The notes: a model not told the origin generated them from the sequence alone. DNA of 37,821 nt from Nitrosomonas sp. (GCA_016721865.1 JADKHF010000018.1:1-37821); one strand, 5' to 3'. Shown: positions 27,618 through 37,563, counted from the first letter of the stretch. Translations and numbers: made by a program.

Positions 27618-28173
27618 ACCTATGAGTTTCCAGAGTTGAAGAGGTTATGAAGAATTTTTTTGCAAGCAAATCTAATTTTAAAATTCTATGATCCAAGAGG
27701 CTCTGATCAAATCCTTCGACAAACCAAGGGCGAAAGGCAAAATTGTTGACTACATTCGTAGTGAGATAACTAAATTATCGATGTAATCAACTTAATCGGA
27801 GTTCCCCTAAGCAGGTACACAGTATACGTCTGATAGATCAATATTTCACCGGCTTTGCCTCGATTTAAACAACATGGCAATGTACAAACAATCTTTTTTA
27901 TCACTAACCGTCTAATTTTACTGCGGAAAAACCAACTCTTGACTGCTCAAGTATATTAGTTTGATAATTTCATATGTTTTGGATTGACAGCACATATTTG
28001 TTGCAAATAAACAACATATTAATTTGAGACCATAGGCAATCAAACTGATAATTGAGCACTCGTAAGCTTGAAGTAGTAGAATGGCCAAGGTTATCAATTG
28101 TAATGGTACAAGTAGCTTTTTACATTACCAACAGAACTCTTAGAAACATAGTTTTCATTAAAAGGACAACATC
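27618..28173. other. 556-bp region between the ABC operon and ompA
   Basis: This is an AT-rich region between divergent genes. It holds a 32-codon open frame at 27688-27786 (starting MIQEALIKSFDKPRAKGKIV), with no recognised family and no clear ribosome-binding site. Two promoter-like pairs face ompA: TTGACT with GATAAT (18-bp spacer, about 27937-27966) and TTGACA with ATAAAC (17-bp spacer, about 27984-28012). A bulged stem TTGTAATG/CATTACCAA lies in the ompA leader (about 28106-28133). The rest shows no signal I can name. Confidence 0.5.
27937..28012 (+). promoter_or_regulatory. Candidate ompA promoters
   Basis: Two sigma-70-like pairs precede ompA: TTGACT...GATAAT with an 18-bp spacer, and TTGACA...ATAAAC with a 17-bp spacer. 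Either would give a leader of roughly 150-200 nt, as is common for abundant outer-membrane protein mRNAs. Which one is used cannot be told from sequence. Confidence 0.4.
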
Positions 28174-28851
28174 ATGAAAAAAATATCAGCCAAAAATACT
28201 CTTATTGGAATGGTTCTTATACCAGCAATGTTTTCTGGGGCTGCCTTGGCACTTGAACCAAGCATTGATCGCTACGATCAAGATCGAACGGTAAAAAAAC
28301 CAGCCGGTTATGGTGTAGATGATCGTGGCGTAGTCGCCAGAAATACCACAGGCCTATGCTGGCACACCGGCTACTGGACACCAGCCATGGCTATTCCTGA
28401 ATGTGAACCGGACTTGGTTAAAAAACCGGAAGTAGTTGCGGAAGCACCAGCACCAGCACCCAAAGCGCCTCAAAAAGTCACATTCTCTGCAGATGCATTA
28501 TTCGACTTTGACAGCGCAAAATTAAAGCATGGTGGGCATGGCATTGAATCATTGAATGATTTTGCAAACGCCGTACAAGGTATAAATTATGATCGCATTA
28601 ATGTTGAAGGTCATGCAGATCGGATTGGCTCTGATAGCTACAATCTCAAACTCTCTTATCAACGTGCAGAATCGGTTAAGGCTCATTTAGTCTCGAGAGG
28701 TATTGATCCGAGCCGTATCGTTGCCACCGGCAAAGGTGAAGCTGATCCTGTAACAGGTAACTCTTGCCATGGCCTTGGAAGCGGGCAAGCATTAAAAGAT
28801 TGTCTCGCACCTGATCGTCGTGTCGACATCGAAGTGATCGGTACAAAATAA
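28174..28851 (+). CDS. OmpA-family outer-membrane/peptidoglycan-binding protein
   Basis: OmpA C-terminal domains anchor the outer membrane to peptidoglycan. The 225-residue precursor has a signal peptide ending ...GAALA. A short N-terminal region follows with a cysteine pair (GLCWHTGYW, PECEP), then a Pro/Ala hinge, and the OmpA domain from about residue 105 (FSADALFDFDSAKL). The peptidoglycan-binding signature is VEGHADRIGSDSYNLKLS and ends RRVDIEV. There is no eight-strand beta-barrel, so this is the short lipid-free type frequent in betaproteobacteria. AAAGGAC lies 8 nt before the ATG, and a strong terminator follows. Confidence 0.93.
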   Translation: MKKISAKNTLIGMVLIPAMFSGAALALEPSIDRYDQDRTVKKPAGYGVDDRGVVARNTTGLCWHTGYWTPAMAIPECEPDLVKKPEVVAEAPAPAPKAPQKVTFSADALFDFDSAKLKHGGHGIESLNDFANAVQGINYDRINVEGHADRIGSDSYNLKLSYQRAESVKAHLVSRGIDPSRIVATGKGEADPVTGNSCHGLGSGQALKDCLAPDRRVDIEVIGTK

Positions 28852-28873
28852 GCAGTTACTCTTATTCCTATCT

Positions 28874-28908
28874 AAAAAAGCCCTGCTCTATAATGCAGGG
28901 CTTTTTTT
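28874..28908 (+). terminator. Strong intrinsic terminator after ompA
   Basis: AAAAAAGCCCTGC and GCAGGGCTTTTTTT form a 7-bp GC-rich core stem, extended by A-T pairs, with an 8-nt loop and a long T-run. It lies 22 nt after the ompA stop and separates ompA from the downstream deaminase gene. Confidence 0.95.
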
Positions 28909-28930
28909 CTGATTCCTTAGCCCATGACCC

Positions 28931-30262
28931 ATGAATGCTTGGACAGAAATCGACACAGTATTAGAAGCAAAATGGATTATTCCCATTGAACCTGCTGAAA
29001 TTGTGCTGAATCAACATGCCATCGCTGTAGACAACGGAATCATCAAGGATATTCTGCCGATATCCGAAGCCAAACTTCGCTACAAGCCCCAGAAAACAAT
29101 AACACTTAACGATCATGCATTGATTCCAGGGCTGATCAATCTGCATACTCATGCAGCCATGACATTAATGCGTGGATTTGCCGATGATTTGCCTCTGATG
29201 GAATGGCTCGATAAGCACATCTGGCCGATAGAAAATCAGCATGTTGATGCCCAATTTGTACTGGATGGCACTCAGCTTGCCTGCGCTGAGATGATCAAGG
29301 GCGGAATTACCTGTTTTAATGACATGTATTTCTTCCCGGAATCCTGCGTTGAGGCTGCAATCCACTCAGGAATGCGCGCTTCAATCGGTATGATTGTGAT
29401 TGATTTTCCAACTGCCTATGCCAGTGACGCCGACGATTATCTGGCAAAAGGGCTGAAATTACGTGATCAATATCACCAACACCCGCTGCTTTCCTTCTGC
29501 TTTGCACCACATGCGCCATATACAGCCAGCGACAAAACGTTTAACAGCATCCTAACGTACGCAGAGCAACTCAACACACCCATCCACACCCACTTACACG
29601 AAACCCAGGATGAAATCCGCATCAACTTGGAATCCAGCGGGTTACGGCCAATTGAACGTCTGCATCAATTAGGGATACTCAGTCCTAATTTGATTGCGGT
29701 ACATATGATTCACCTGACAGACTATGAAATTAAACTCGTGCATCAATATGGCTGCAGTATTGCACACTGCCCAACATCCAACATGAAGCTCGCCAGTGGT
29801 TTTGCACCGATACCAGCGCTATTGAATCAGGGTGTAAATGTTGGACTCGGCACAGATGGCGCAGCCAGTAACAATCGCCTGGATATGTTTGAAGAAATGC
29901 GGCAAGCGGCACTCCTGGCAAAAGCAACCAGTGGCCGAGCCGATTCCCTGCCCGCGCATCAAGCACTCAGAATGGCCACCCTGAATGGTGCCAATGCTTT
30001 GGGATTGGGAGAAATAACCGGTTCATTAGTCGTTGGAAAAGCGGCTGATATCGCAGCAATCAATTTTTCCGACCTTAATCTCACACCTTGCTATGATCCG
30101 GTTTCACATTTGGTATACACAGCAAGCCGCGAGCAAGTGAGTCATGTATGGGTAAATGGTAGAATATTACTTGAAGATAAAGAATTGACTACGATGAATC
30201 CGTCTGAACTGCAATATCGTACAGCGTACTGGCAAGAGCGTATCGCCACAACATCAAGATAA
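28931..30262 (+). CDS. mtaD: TRZ/ATZ-family amidohydrolase, probable 5'-methylthioadenosine/S-adenosylhomocysteine deaminase
   Basis: This is a metal-dependent amidohydrolase of the SAH/MTA deaminase group, which converts 5'-methylthioadenosine or S-adenosylhomocysteine to the inosine form. The metal ligands are visible: LINLHTHAAMTLMRG (HxH, about residue 70), THLHETQDE, the histidine in LIAVHMIHL, and GLGTDGAASNN with the metal-binding Asp. The 443 residues match the family. Next to ubiG and a MupP-like phosphatase it reproduces the Pseudomonas order deaminase-ubiG-mupP. SAH clearance would help the methyltransferase UbiG, which produces SAH. Other deaminase substrates remain possible. Confidence 0.85.
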   Translation: MNAWTEIDTVLEAKWIIPIEPAEIVLNQHAIAVDNGIIKDILPISEAKLRYKPQKTITLNDHALIPGLINLHTHAAMTLMRGFADDLPLMEWLDKHIWPIENQHVDAQFVLDGTQLACAEMIKGGITCFNDMYFFPESCVEAAIHSGMRASIGMIVIDFPTAYASDADDYLAKGLKLRDQYHQHPLLSFCFAPHAPYTASDKTFNSILTYAEQLNTPIHTHLHETQDEIRINLESSGLRPIERLHQLGILSPNLIAVHMIHLTDYEIKLVHQYGCSIAHCPTSNMKLASGFAPIPALLNQGVNVGLGTDGAASNNRLDMFEEMRQAALLAKATSGRADSLPAHQALRMATLNGANALGLGEITGSLVVGKAADIAAINFSDLNLTPCYDPVSHLVYTASREQVSHVWVNGRILLEDKELTTMNPSELQYRTAYWQERIATTSR

Positions 30263-30281
30263 TCTGCATAAAGGAACACAA

Positions 30282-30989
30282 ATGGAAAATGATGGCATTA
30301 ATGCTGATCCGCTGGAGCTTGAAAAATTCAGCCAACTCGCGCACCGTTGGTGGGATCCGAACAGTGAATTCAAGCCATTGCATGAAATCAATCCATTACG
30401 TCTTAATTACATTGATGAATTGGTTGGAGGACTTGAAGGAAAAATCGTGTTGGATGTTGGATGCGGCGGCGGTATTTTATCCGAAGGCATGGTTTCCAAA
30501 GGAGCCCAAGTGACTGGTATTGATCTCAGCGAAAAAGCGCTTAAGGTTGCCAAACTGCATCTGTTGGAAAGTGGTTACCAAGTTGATTATCGCAAGATCA
30601 CCGTGGAATCCTTAGCTAAAGAGCAACCACAGCACTATGACGTCGTCACCTGCATGGAAATGCTTGAGCATGTGCCTGACCCGATGAGCGTTATCCGTTC
30701 ATGTACCCAATTAGCCAAACCCAATGGATGGGTTTTCTTCTCAACCATCAACCGTAACCCGAAAGCCTATCTGTTTGCCATTATTGGTGCTGAATACCTA
30801 TTAAAACTGCTGCCGCGCGGCACGCACGAATACACCAAATTTATCAAACCATCCGAACTTGCGCGCATGGCACGAAATGCAGGCTTAACGGATGAAAAAT
30901 TGATCGGCATGACGTACAACCCGATCACCAAAGTGTATGCACTGGAGGATGATACTGACGTTAACTACATTATGGTTTATCGCAGTTAA
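30282..30989 (+). CDS. ubiG: Ubiquinone biosynthesis O-methyltransferase UbiG
   Basis: UbiG carries out both O-methylations in ubiquinone synthesis, using S-adenosylmethionine. The 235-residue protein has the UbiG N-terminus (LEKFSQLAHRWWDPNSEFKP), the SAM-binding motif VLDVGCGGGILSEGM, VTGIDLSEKAL and the post-motif segment YDVVTCMEMLEHVPDP. The C-terminal NPITKVYALEDDTDVNYI is typical of the family. AAGGAAC lies 9 nt before the ATG, which is 19 nt after the deaminase gene. Confidence 0.96.
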   Translation: MENDGINADPLELEKFSQLAHRWWDPNSEFKPLHEINPLRLNYIDELVGGLEGKIVLDVGCGGGILSEGMVSKGAQVTGIDLSEKALKVAKLHLLESGYQVDYRKITVESLAKEQPQHYDVVTCMEMLEHVPDPMSVIRSCTQLAKPNGWVFFSTINRNPKAYLFAIIGAEYLLKLLPRGTHEYTKFIKPSELARMARNAGLTDEKLIGMTYNPITKVYALEDDTDVNYIMVYRS

Positions 30990-31044
30990 TCTAAATTCCC
31001 CACGACAATCTTAAACCCATCACTTAATTTCTCTTAACAAATAC

Positions 31045-31692
31045 ATGATTAAAGCAGTCCTCTTTGACTTTGATGGAACGCTGGCCGACACCGCTCCAGA
31101 TCTCGGTCATGCCCTGAACACGCAACGCGTCGCACGCGGCATGCCTGCATTGCCTATTGAACAAATTCGCCCCCAGGCATCAGCCGGTTCACGGGGATTG
31201 CTGAATCTCGGCTTTAATATCAAACCGGGTGACAATGACTATGAATCCATGCGTGATGAATTTCTTTATTTTTATACTGAACGCTTGTGCCATGATACTT
31301 GCCTGTTTCCAGGTATTGATGAACTATTGGATGAACTGGAAATACGTGACCTTCCCTGGGGCATTGTAACCAACAAACCCGCCCGCTTCGCACACCCATT
31401 AATTCAAATGCTCGGACTCACGCAACGAGTTGCCTGCGTTATTTGCGGCGATGAAACCAACAACACCAAACCACACCCGGAACCGCTACTGGCTGCCAGT
31501 AACAAAATAGCCATTGCTCCTACCAACTGCATTTATCTGGGGGATGATATTCGCGATGTTCAGGCCAGCTTGGCTGCCGGTATGCAGCCCATCGTTGCCC
31601 GTTATGGTTATTTGGGTAATGAACACCCCCCTGAAACCTGGGGAGCCAAGCATCTGATTGATCATCCCAAAGAATTGCTGAATTATCTATAA
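31045..31692 (+). CDS. HAD-family phosphatase, MupP/Gph type
   Basis: This is a haloacid-dehalogenase hydrolase with the nucleophile motif FDFDGTLADTAPDL (Asp at about residues 9 and 11), VTNKPARF (motif II Thr), a lysine in NTKPHPEPL, and the acidic motif IYLGDDIRD. Automatic annotation would usually say phosphoglycolate phosphatase (gph). The neighbourhood deaminase-ubiG and the C-terminal region RYGYLGNEHPPETWGA with DHPKELL resemble MupP, the N-acetylmuramate-6-phosphate phosphatase of cell-wall recycling in Pseudomonas. I prefer MupP but cannot exclude Gph. 215 residues, frame intact. Confidence 0.82.
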   Translation: MIKAVLFDFDGTLADTAPDLGHALNTQRVARGMPALPIEQIRPQASAGSRGLLNLGFNIKPGDNDYESMRDEFLYFYTERLCHDTCLFPGIDELLDELEIRDLPWGIVTNKPARFAHPLIQMLGLTQRVACVICGDETNNTKPHPEPLLAASNKIAIAPTNCIYLGDDIRDVQASLAAGMQPIVARYGYLGNEHPPETWGAKHLIDHPKELLNYL

Positions 31693-31786
31693 AGATGGCA
31701 CTCCTTAATTCTGTTAGAATAACCCACATATAGGACTTGAACTTTCTGGTTTCAACACCATCCTATACACTACCAAAACGAATACC

Positions 31787-32143
31787 GGGGACGATCTGGT
31801 TTCGACGTGGGTTGCAAAGCAGCGCAGGGCATACCGAGGATCAGTCACCTCGTAAATCCATCTGAAAAAAAATAGTCGCAAACGACGAAAACTACGCTTT
31901 AGCCGCTTAATTCGGCTAGCCTCTGCACCGGTGGGCCTCAACGCCGGGTCTGGCAACAGACAGCAGAGTCACTAACGAGGATCGCGTTCTATAGGGTCAC
32001 TTTGCAGAACGCTAAACGCAAGGTGACTCGCCTGTCATCAGCCTGCCAGTTGGCGGTTGCCAGGTTAAATTAAATAATATGGCTAAGTATGTAGAACTGT
32101 CTGTAGAGGGCTTGCGGACGCGGGTTCGATTCCCGCCGTACCA
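31787..32143 (+). ncRNA. ssrA: tmRNA (ssrA)
   Basis: tmRNA rescues stalled ribosomes and tags the unfinished protein for proteolysis. The 5' end GGGGACGATCTGGTTTCGACG is the tRNA-like 5' half. The resume codon follows TAGTC, and the tag frame at 31878-31910 reads ANDENYALAA then TAA, a betaproteobacterial tag. The T arm GCGGG-TTCGATT-CCCGC is near the 3' end. The acceptor strand is odd: the 5' strand GGGGACG predicts CGTCCCC before ACCA, but CGT is followed directly by ACCA, so four C residues seem missing. This may be a sequence error or an effect of the integrase that starts 33 nt further on. An upstream TATACA (about 31763) could be the -10 box. Confidence 0.93.
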
Positions 32144-32175
32144 TAAATATATCTTAAAAAGTGGTACTACTAAAA

Positions 32176-33418
32176 ATGGCCAGAACGACAAAACCATTGA
32201 CTGATACAGAGATCAAAAAAGCAAAACCAAAAGATAAAATTTATACCTTATCTGATGGACATGGGCTGCAATTAAGAATCAAGCCCAACGGCTCTAAAAT
32301 GTGGTTGTTTGATTACCTTAAACCACATACAAAAAAACGCACTTGTTTAAGTTTTGGGTTATACCCTGCGTTGTCTCTTGCTGAAGCACGTAGTAAACGC
32401 GATGAAGCCAAAAAATTACTTATTAAAGATGTTGATCCCAAAGAATTCAGGGATGAGAGGAAATTTCTAAATGAAGTTGCTCAAAACAATACACTTGAGC
32501 ATATTGCCGCCGCTGGCTTGAAATTAAGAAATCTATGGTAACCGTCAATCATGCGCTGATATATGGCGTTCACTGGAGCTGCATATATTTCCAAGTTTAG
32601 GCAAAATACCCATACACAAAATTACTGCTGTAAAGGCAATTGAGACGATTCAAAGAGTTGCTGCAAAAGGTAGCTTAGACACGGTTAAACGCCTATGCCA
32701 GCGTTTAAATGAAATAATGGTTTATGCTGTCAATTCAGGAATGATAAACGCAAATCCTTTATCGGGTATCAATCAAGCGTTTCAATCACCAAAAAAACAA
32801 CACCTGCCAACGATAAAACCAGAGCAATTACCCTTGTTGATGCAAGCCTTATCAATGGCCAGCATCAAAATCACTACTCGCTGCCTAATTGAGTGGCAAT
32901 TACACACAATGGTTAGACCGAGTGAAGCTGCTGGAACACGATGGAGCGAAATAGATTTTGATACTAATCTATGGGTAATTCCAGATCATCGTATGAAAAA
33001 GAAAAAACAGCATGTCGTACCGCTATCACCCCAAAGTTTAGCATTGCTAGATTTAATGAAGCCTATAAGCTCCAATAGTGAATTTGTGTTTCCTTCGGAA
33101 AGAAATTTTAAAGCACATACTCACCCCGCAACGGCTAATATGGCAATAAAAAGAATGGGATTTCATAAACAATTGGTTGCACATGGCTTGAGAGCATTAG
33201 CCAGCACCACTCTGAATGAACAAGGCTTTGACTATGATGTAATTGAAACCGCACTAGCCCATACAGGAAGTAATGAAGTACGGAATGCTTATAATCGTGC
33301 TGATTATATTGAACGCCGAAAACATCTTATGAATTGGTGGAGTGAGTATATAGAAAACGCAGCCATTGGAAATATGAGTTTAACTGGAAAGAAAGGACTC
33401 AAAATAGTAAACATTTAA
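32176..33418 (+). CDS. P4-type tyrosine recombinase/integrase, frame broken twice
   Basis: This integrase inserts an island by site-specific recombination, here evidently at ssrA. The N-terminal arm-binding domain (DUF4102 type) is LTDTEIKKAKPKDKIYTLSD...GLQLRIKPNGSKMW, with LSFGLYPALSLAEAR. The frame shifts at about 32508-32515, and the continuation reads WLEIKKSMVTVNHA. It shifts again at about 32552-32558, giving DIWRSLELHIFPSLGKIPIH. The catalytic domain has the first arginine in TMVRPSEAAGTRW, a lysine/histidine strand in KKKQHVVPLS, the HGLRALASTTLNE motif, ALAHTG, and the probable nucleophile Tyr in NAYNRADYIERR. Full length is about 413 residues. An upstream GTG at 32161 is an alternative start. 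Confidence 0.86.
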
Positions 33419-33499
33419 GAATTAACCTAACTTATTAATTTGTATTTCATAAGCAATCACTTCGGCCAATTCAGATACATTTAAACAGCCTTTCCTGCT

Positions 33500-36367
33500 T
33501 CAATAATATTCCTTAATATAAGCATAAGCCCGATCAAACAACACTTGATCTTTATGCAACTGATATTTCAACAAAGCCTTGCGTAACGATTTCTGGTACT
33601 TCACGTTCGCCGGAAGTAGAATGCTGCCAACCGGGGAAGCGTACTACACGCACAATCGCATCGATATCTGCAACAATCCGTTCCACGACAGCCGGTGTTT
33701 GATCGGTTTTCAGTTCTAAAAATAATTCTGTTAATGCTGCTTGCGGGGTTTTGTCCTGCAGGGTTTCAGCTAATTCTTTTTCTGCTTGAACCGTTTCCTT
33801 GGCAATTTTGCACAATTCTTTAACAAATTCAATCGAGCTGATCAGACCTTTTTCGGCTTTATCACGCAGCTCTTCCAGGCGTTCGCTAAGCTTTTTGAAA
33901 ACTGGATAATCAGCGTGTATCTGAAACCGCTTGATCAGCAGTTTTTCCAGTTGCTTGATTTTTTTGGGATCAGGATGGTTGAAAATATCCTCAATCACAT
34001 CGGCATCCAGCACATACTCTTCCAGAACATGGACGTCGCCAACATGAATGTTTTCATGGATAAGCTGCGTAGTCTGGGCGCCCAAGGATAACCACAATAG
34101 CTTGCCAATATTATCGGAAGCAGGCTTTACCGATTCATAGACCTGTGCCAGCCATCTGTAATCCTGACTATAAAGATCCAGGATATTATCCGGTGATAAC
34201 GATTCCCATAGTTTCGCCAGATACTTAAAATCAAGTGCGAAGGCATCTTTCTTCTCATTGGTGTTAATAGCATTCTGCACCGCTTCCAAACCTTCAAACC
34301 CTTTCTGCGTTCTATCGACACCGGCAAAATGGACTAAGGTGTCGCGCATCGCCTGCGGTAACTTTCCTCTTAACTCAGAAATATTCGTAATCACCTGTTT
34401 AACGCTTTCTTCGTCAAATTCCAGTGCTTTGGCGGCATCGTCAAACACGCCGAAGTAATCCACGATTCTGCCGAATGTTTTGTGTGGATATAAACGATTA
34501 GTTCGGCAAATTGCTTGCAGTAGTGTGTGATCTTTTAACGATTTATCCAGATACAGCGTTTGCAGTATTGGCGCATCAAAGCCAGTCAGCAGTTTGGCTG
34601 TGACAATGATAAATTTTAGATCGGAATGGGCATCATTAAACTCATCGATAATTTTTTCCTGTGCCGACTTATCCACCGCCCATTTTTGCTTAAATTCAAA
34701 CGTATCATTAGCTGACGTGGAAATCACCACCCGGCTGGTTTCAGCAGGAAAATGTTTATCCAGTTCTTCTTTGTATTGCACGCAGGCATAACGATCCGGT
34801 GTCACAATCATTGCTTTAAAGCCTTGTGGATCCACTTTTTCCTTAAAATGCACAGCAATATCGGCTACGATTTTAGCCACCCGTTCGGGCGATTTTAGAA
34901 ACGACGCCATTTTTGCCGATCTCTGATTTAACGCATCGGCTTCTTCATCGGTCAGCGCCGCGCCGTCTGTAAACTCGGCAAAAGCTCGATCAATCGATTC
35001 CTTATCGACATGCACGTCCACCAAGCGTGGCTCGAAATGCAGCGGCAAGGTGGCTTCATCCCGAATCGAATCATGGAAGGTATAGCGCGACAGATAACCG
35101 CCTTGATCATCTGCCGACCCAGATCGCCTTCTTGCGTACGATGCGCCTCATCGACCAACACAATGATATTGTCCCGCATATTCATATTCGGCTTGGCATC
35201 GCGGAATTTATGAATCATCGAAATAATGATCTTGCGGGTGTCGCGTTCCAATAAAGTTTGCAATTCGCTAATGCTGTCGGTGGTTTCCACATTCGGCACA
35301 TCTGCTGCATTAAAGGTGCCGCTAATTTGCGTATCCAAATCGGTCCGATCCACCAGCACGATCACCGTCGGACTTTTCAATTCGGCTGCCCGGCGAAGTT
35401 TTTGCGCGGCAAACACCATCAGGAGCGACTTACCGGAACCCTGAAAGTGCCAGATCAAGCCTTTTTAATTCGCCCTTCGATCACCCGCTGCACGATTTTA
35501 TTCGCGCCTTCATATTGCTGGAAACGCGGAATCACTTTGCTGCGCTGTTTCTTTTTGTTGGTGGTAAATAAAGAGAAATTAAGCAGAATATCCAGTAAAC
35601 GCTTGGGCTTCAGTAAATCGGTCAACTCTTTACCGATTTCCGCCAGACCGAGGCTTTTGGCGATGTCGCCGCTGTCCGATTCCAGCCGCCACGGCGCCCA
35701 GAATTCCAGCGGGCTACGGATTGCGCCATAAAACAGTTCTTTGCCTTCGGTGGCAAACGACAAAATATTCGGAACGAATAACTGCGGCACTGCGTTTTCA
35801 TACACCGTATGTATTTCATGCGCCCCATCCAACCAACTGACCGAAGGGCGTATCGGTGTTTTCGCTTCACCGACCACCACCGGAATACCGTTGATCAGCA
35901 GCACCACATCGGGTATTTTGGTTTCACGGTGATGAATGCGGAATTGATTGGTCGCGACATAGCGGTTATTGGTCAAGTCATCAAAATCCAGCAAGCGCAC
36001 AGGCACATGGCGATTGTTTTCGCCAAACGGCATGGTCTTTTCACCGCTCAACCATTTAAAAAACTCTTCATTGGCTTTGACCAGACCGATTTGATTCACC
36101 GAAATCAAAATCGCGCGCAGTTTATAAATCACCTCATCAGCCAGTTCCGGGCGTAGCTCAATTTCCGGATTCAAGCGCAGCAACGCTGCTTTGAGTTCGC
36201 TTTCTACCAGCACTTCATTGACGCCGCGTGCTAACTCATCCGCTGATTGATACACCCACTGCATGCCATAACCCGCCCTTGGATCAGCCAGCTTGCCCGC
36301 ATTCAGATTCACCGCTGATCTGGTGGATGATGTAGTGCTCAACGCTGTTGAGTTCAGTGAAGGTCAT
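33500..36367 (-). pseudogene. hsdR: Type I restriction enzyme subunit R (HsdR), multiply broken with an internal deletion
   Basis: HsdR is the DNA-translocating nuclease of Type I restriction systems. The true start is the ATG at 36367 (MTFTELNSVEHYIIHQISG); a shift at about 36310-36313 joins VNLNAGKLADPRAGYG. The nuclease motif PDVVLLINGIPVVVGEAKT is intact. A shift in the T5 run at about 35461-35465 leads into WHFQGSGKSLLMVFA (Walker A) and LVDEAHRTQ (DEAH box). At about 35102-35110 GDLGRQM is followed in another frame by DQGGYLSRYTFHDSIRD; the usual 35-40 residues with the TGTP helicase motif are absent. A last shift at about 33600 reaches the normal C-terminus LKYQLHKDQ...YIKEYY, ending at 33500. 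Even with the indels repaired, the deletion should inactivate it. Confidence 0.88.
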
Positions 36368-36369
36368 GA

Positions 36370-37562
36370 TTAGAAGATTTGGTTGATCAAAGATTTTTTT
36401 AGATTTTCTGAGGAGCTAATATGATTCTTAATACATACAGAAGCATTTATTGCTGACTCAATATCTCGAAGAGTCTTCTGTGCTTCAGCTCCTTTTGGCA
36501 AATGAAAAGGAATCTTCTTAATCGTTGATGCATTTATATTTTGCATGGTGGTTCCAACTGATGATCCACAGAGCCAATTGTTTGTTGATTTACTTGTAAC
36601 TGCATAAAATACAGTTTTCGAATTTACATTTTCATTCACTCTGACCCGTATTGTTCCCGTACCACATATCCAATTTTCCTGATGATTTAATACAATCGCC
36701 CGCTTTGTTAGATCACCTCTTCTAGGAAAAAGAATATCATTCTCTTTTAAACGATAATTAGCTAAATTCTTCCGCTTTTTATTACAATACGGGCTATACC
36801 TTTTCATTTATTACACCATCCACTACCATCGGCTGGCATCACTACTGGAACACCCTCCGATTGATAGTCTGATGCATGAAGAAGACTACCAAAAGGGCCT
36901 ATTCTGATGCCGTCGCTGAAGCAATAATCATTCAAGATTCCTTTCACTCTAGTTGATGTCAAATTATTTTCGACTAAAGACTCAATATAAATCTCGTTGT
37001 TTTTTAGTAAAAACAAACTTTGTTCTAATACTGCGTCCAAACTCCAAAGCAGTTCAGCCAATTGAGTTTGCTGGTCTTTGGGTGGGAGCAGAAATTCATA
37101 GTCAGCAATATCTTTCCAGTTGATGTAAGGATTGACCGAACCTTTAGAATTACGGATTGAGTGTTCAGCAAATCCCTCTGAAAGCATCACATAAGGCAAA
37201 AGCCGCTTATCAATTCTGGTTTCATTAGCTTTAATCACAAACGTTGTATTGGAAGTAATACCGTCAAAATGGGCTACCGCAACTTTTCTTAAATAAGTTC
37301 TCCTTGAGCCGTAAAGAATATCGCCTTGTTCAAATTTACGAATAAATGCCGGACCTAAATATTCATCGGTCAACTCACCCCATTCTCTAAGATGCAAGTC
37401 TTCGGAACCCATATGTTCACCTTTAACATACCGGGTCACATCGGTATTTTCCCTATCAACGGATTCTTTCTGCTGAATAGCTACGTCACCAAATTTAACT
37501 AACTGCCAATCGCTTCGATCCAGTTGAAGATCGGTTACTTGGTCTGTTACAAAGTCATCCAT
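36370..37562 (-). CDS. hsdS: Type I restriction-modification specificity subunit S (HsdS), frame broken once
   Basis: HsdS chooses the bipartite DNA target of the Type I complex through two target-recognition domains (TRDs) separated by helical spacers. The first TRD covers about residues 18-160, ending in the conserved VNPYINWKDIADYEFLLPP, followed by the coiled spacer DQQTQLAELLWSLDAVLEQS. The second TRD starts near CFSDGIRIGPFGSLLHASD. The frame breaks at about 36805-36830 and continues with LANYRLKENDILFPRRGDL, ending INQIF. Full length is about 397 residues, normal for the family. The ATG lies 1 nt after the hsdM stop, and hsdR starts 2 nt after the hsdS stop. Confidence 0.88.
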
Positions 37563-37563
37563 G

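Noticed and set aside
33421..33499. In-frame continuation after the reconstructed hsdR stop (SRKGCLNVSELAEVIAY...)
   Set aside because: HsdR proteins normally end at the YIKEYY-type terminus, and no start codon or signal supports a separate gene in this short stretch.
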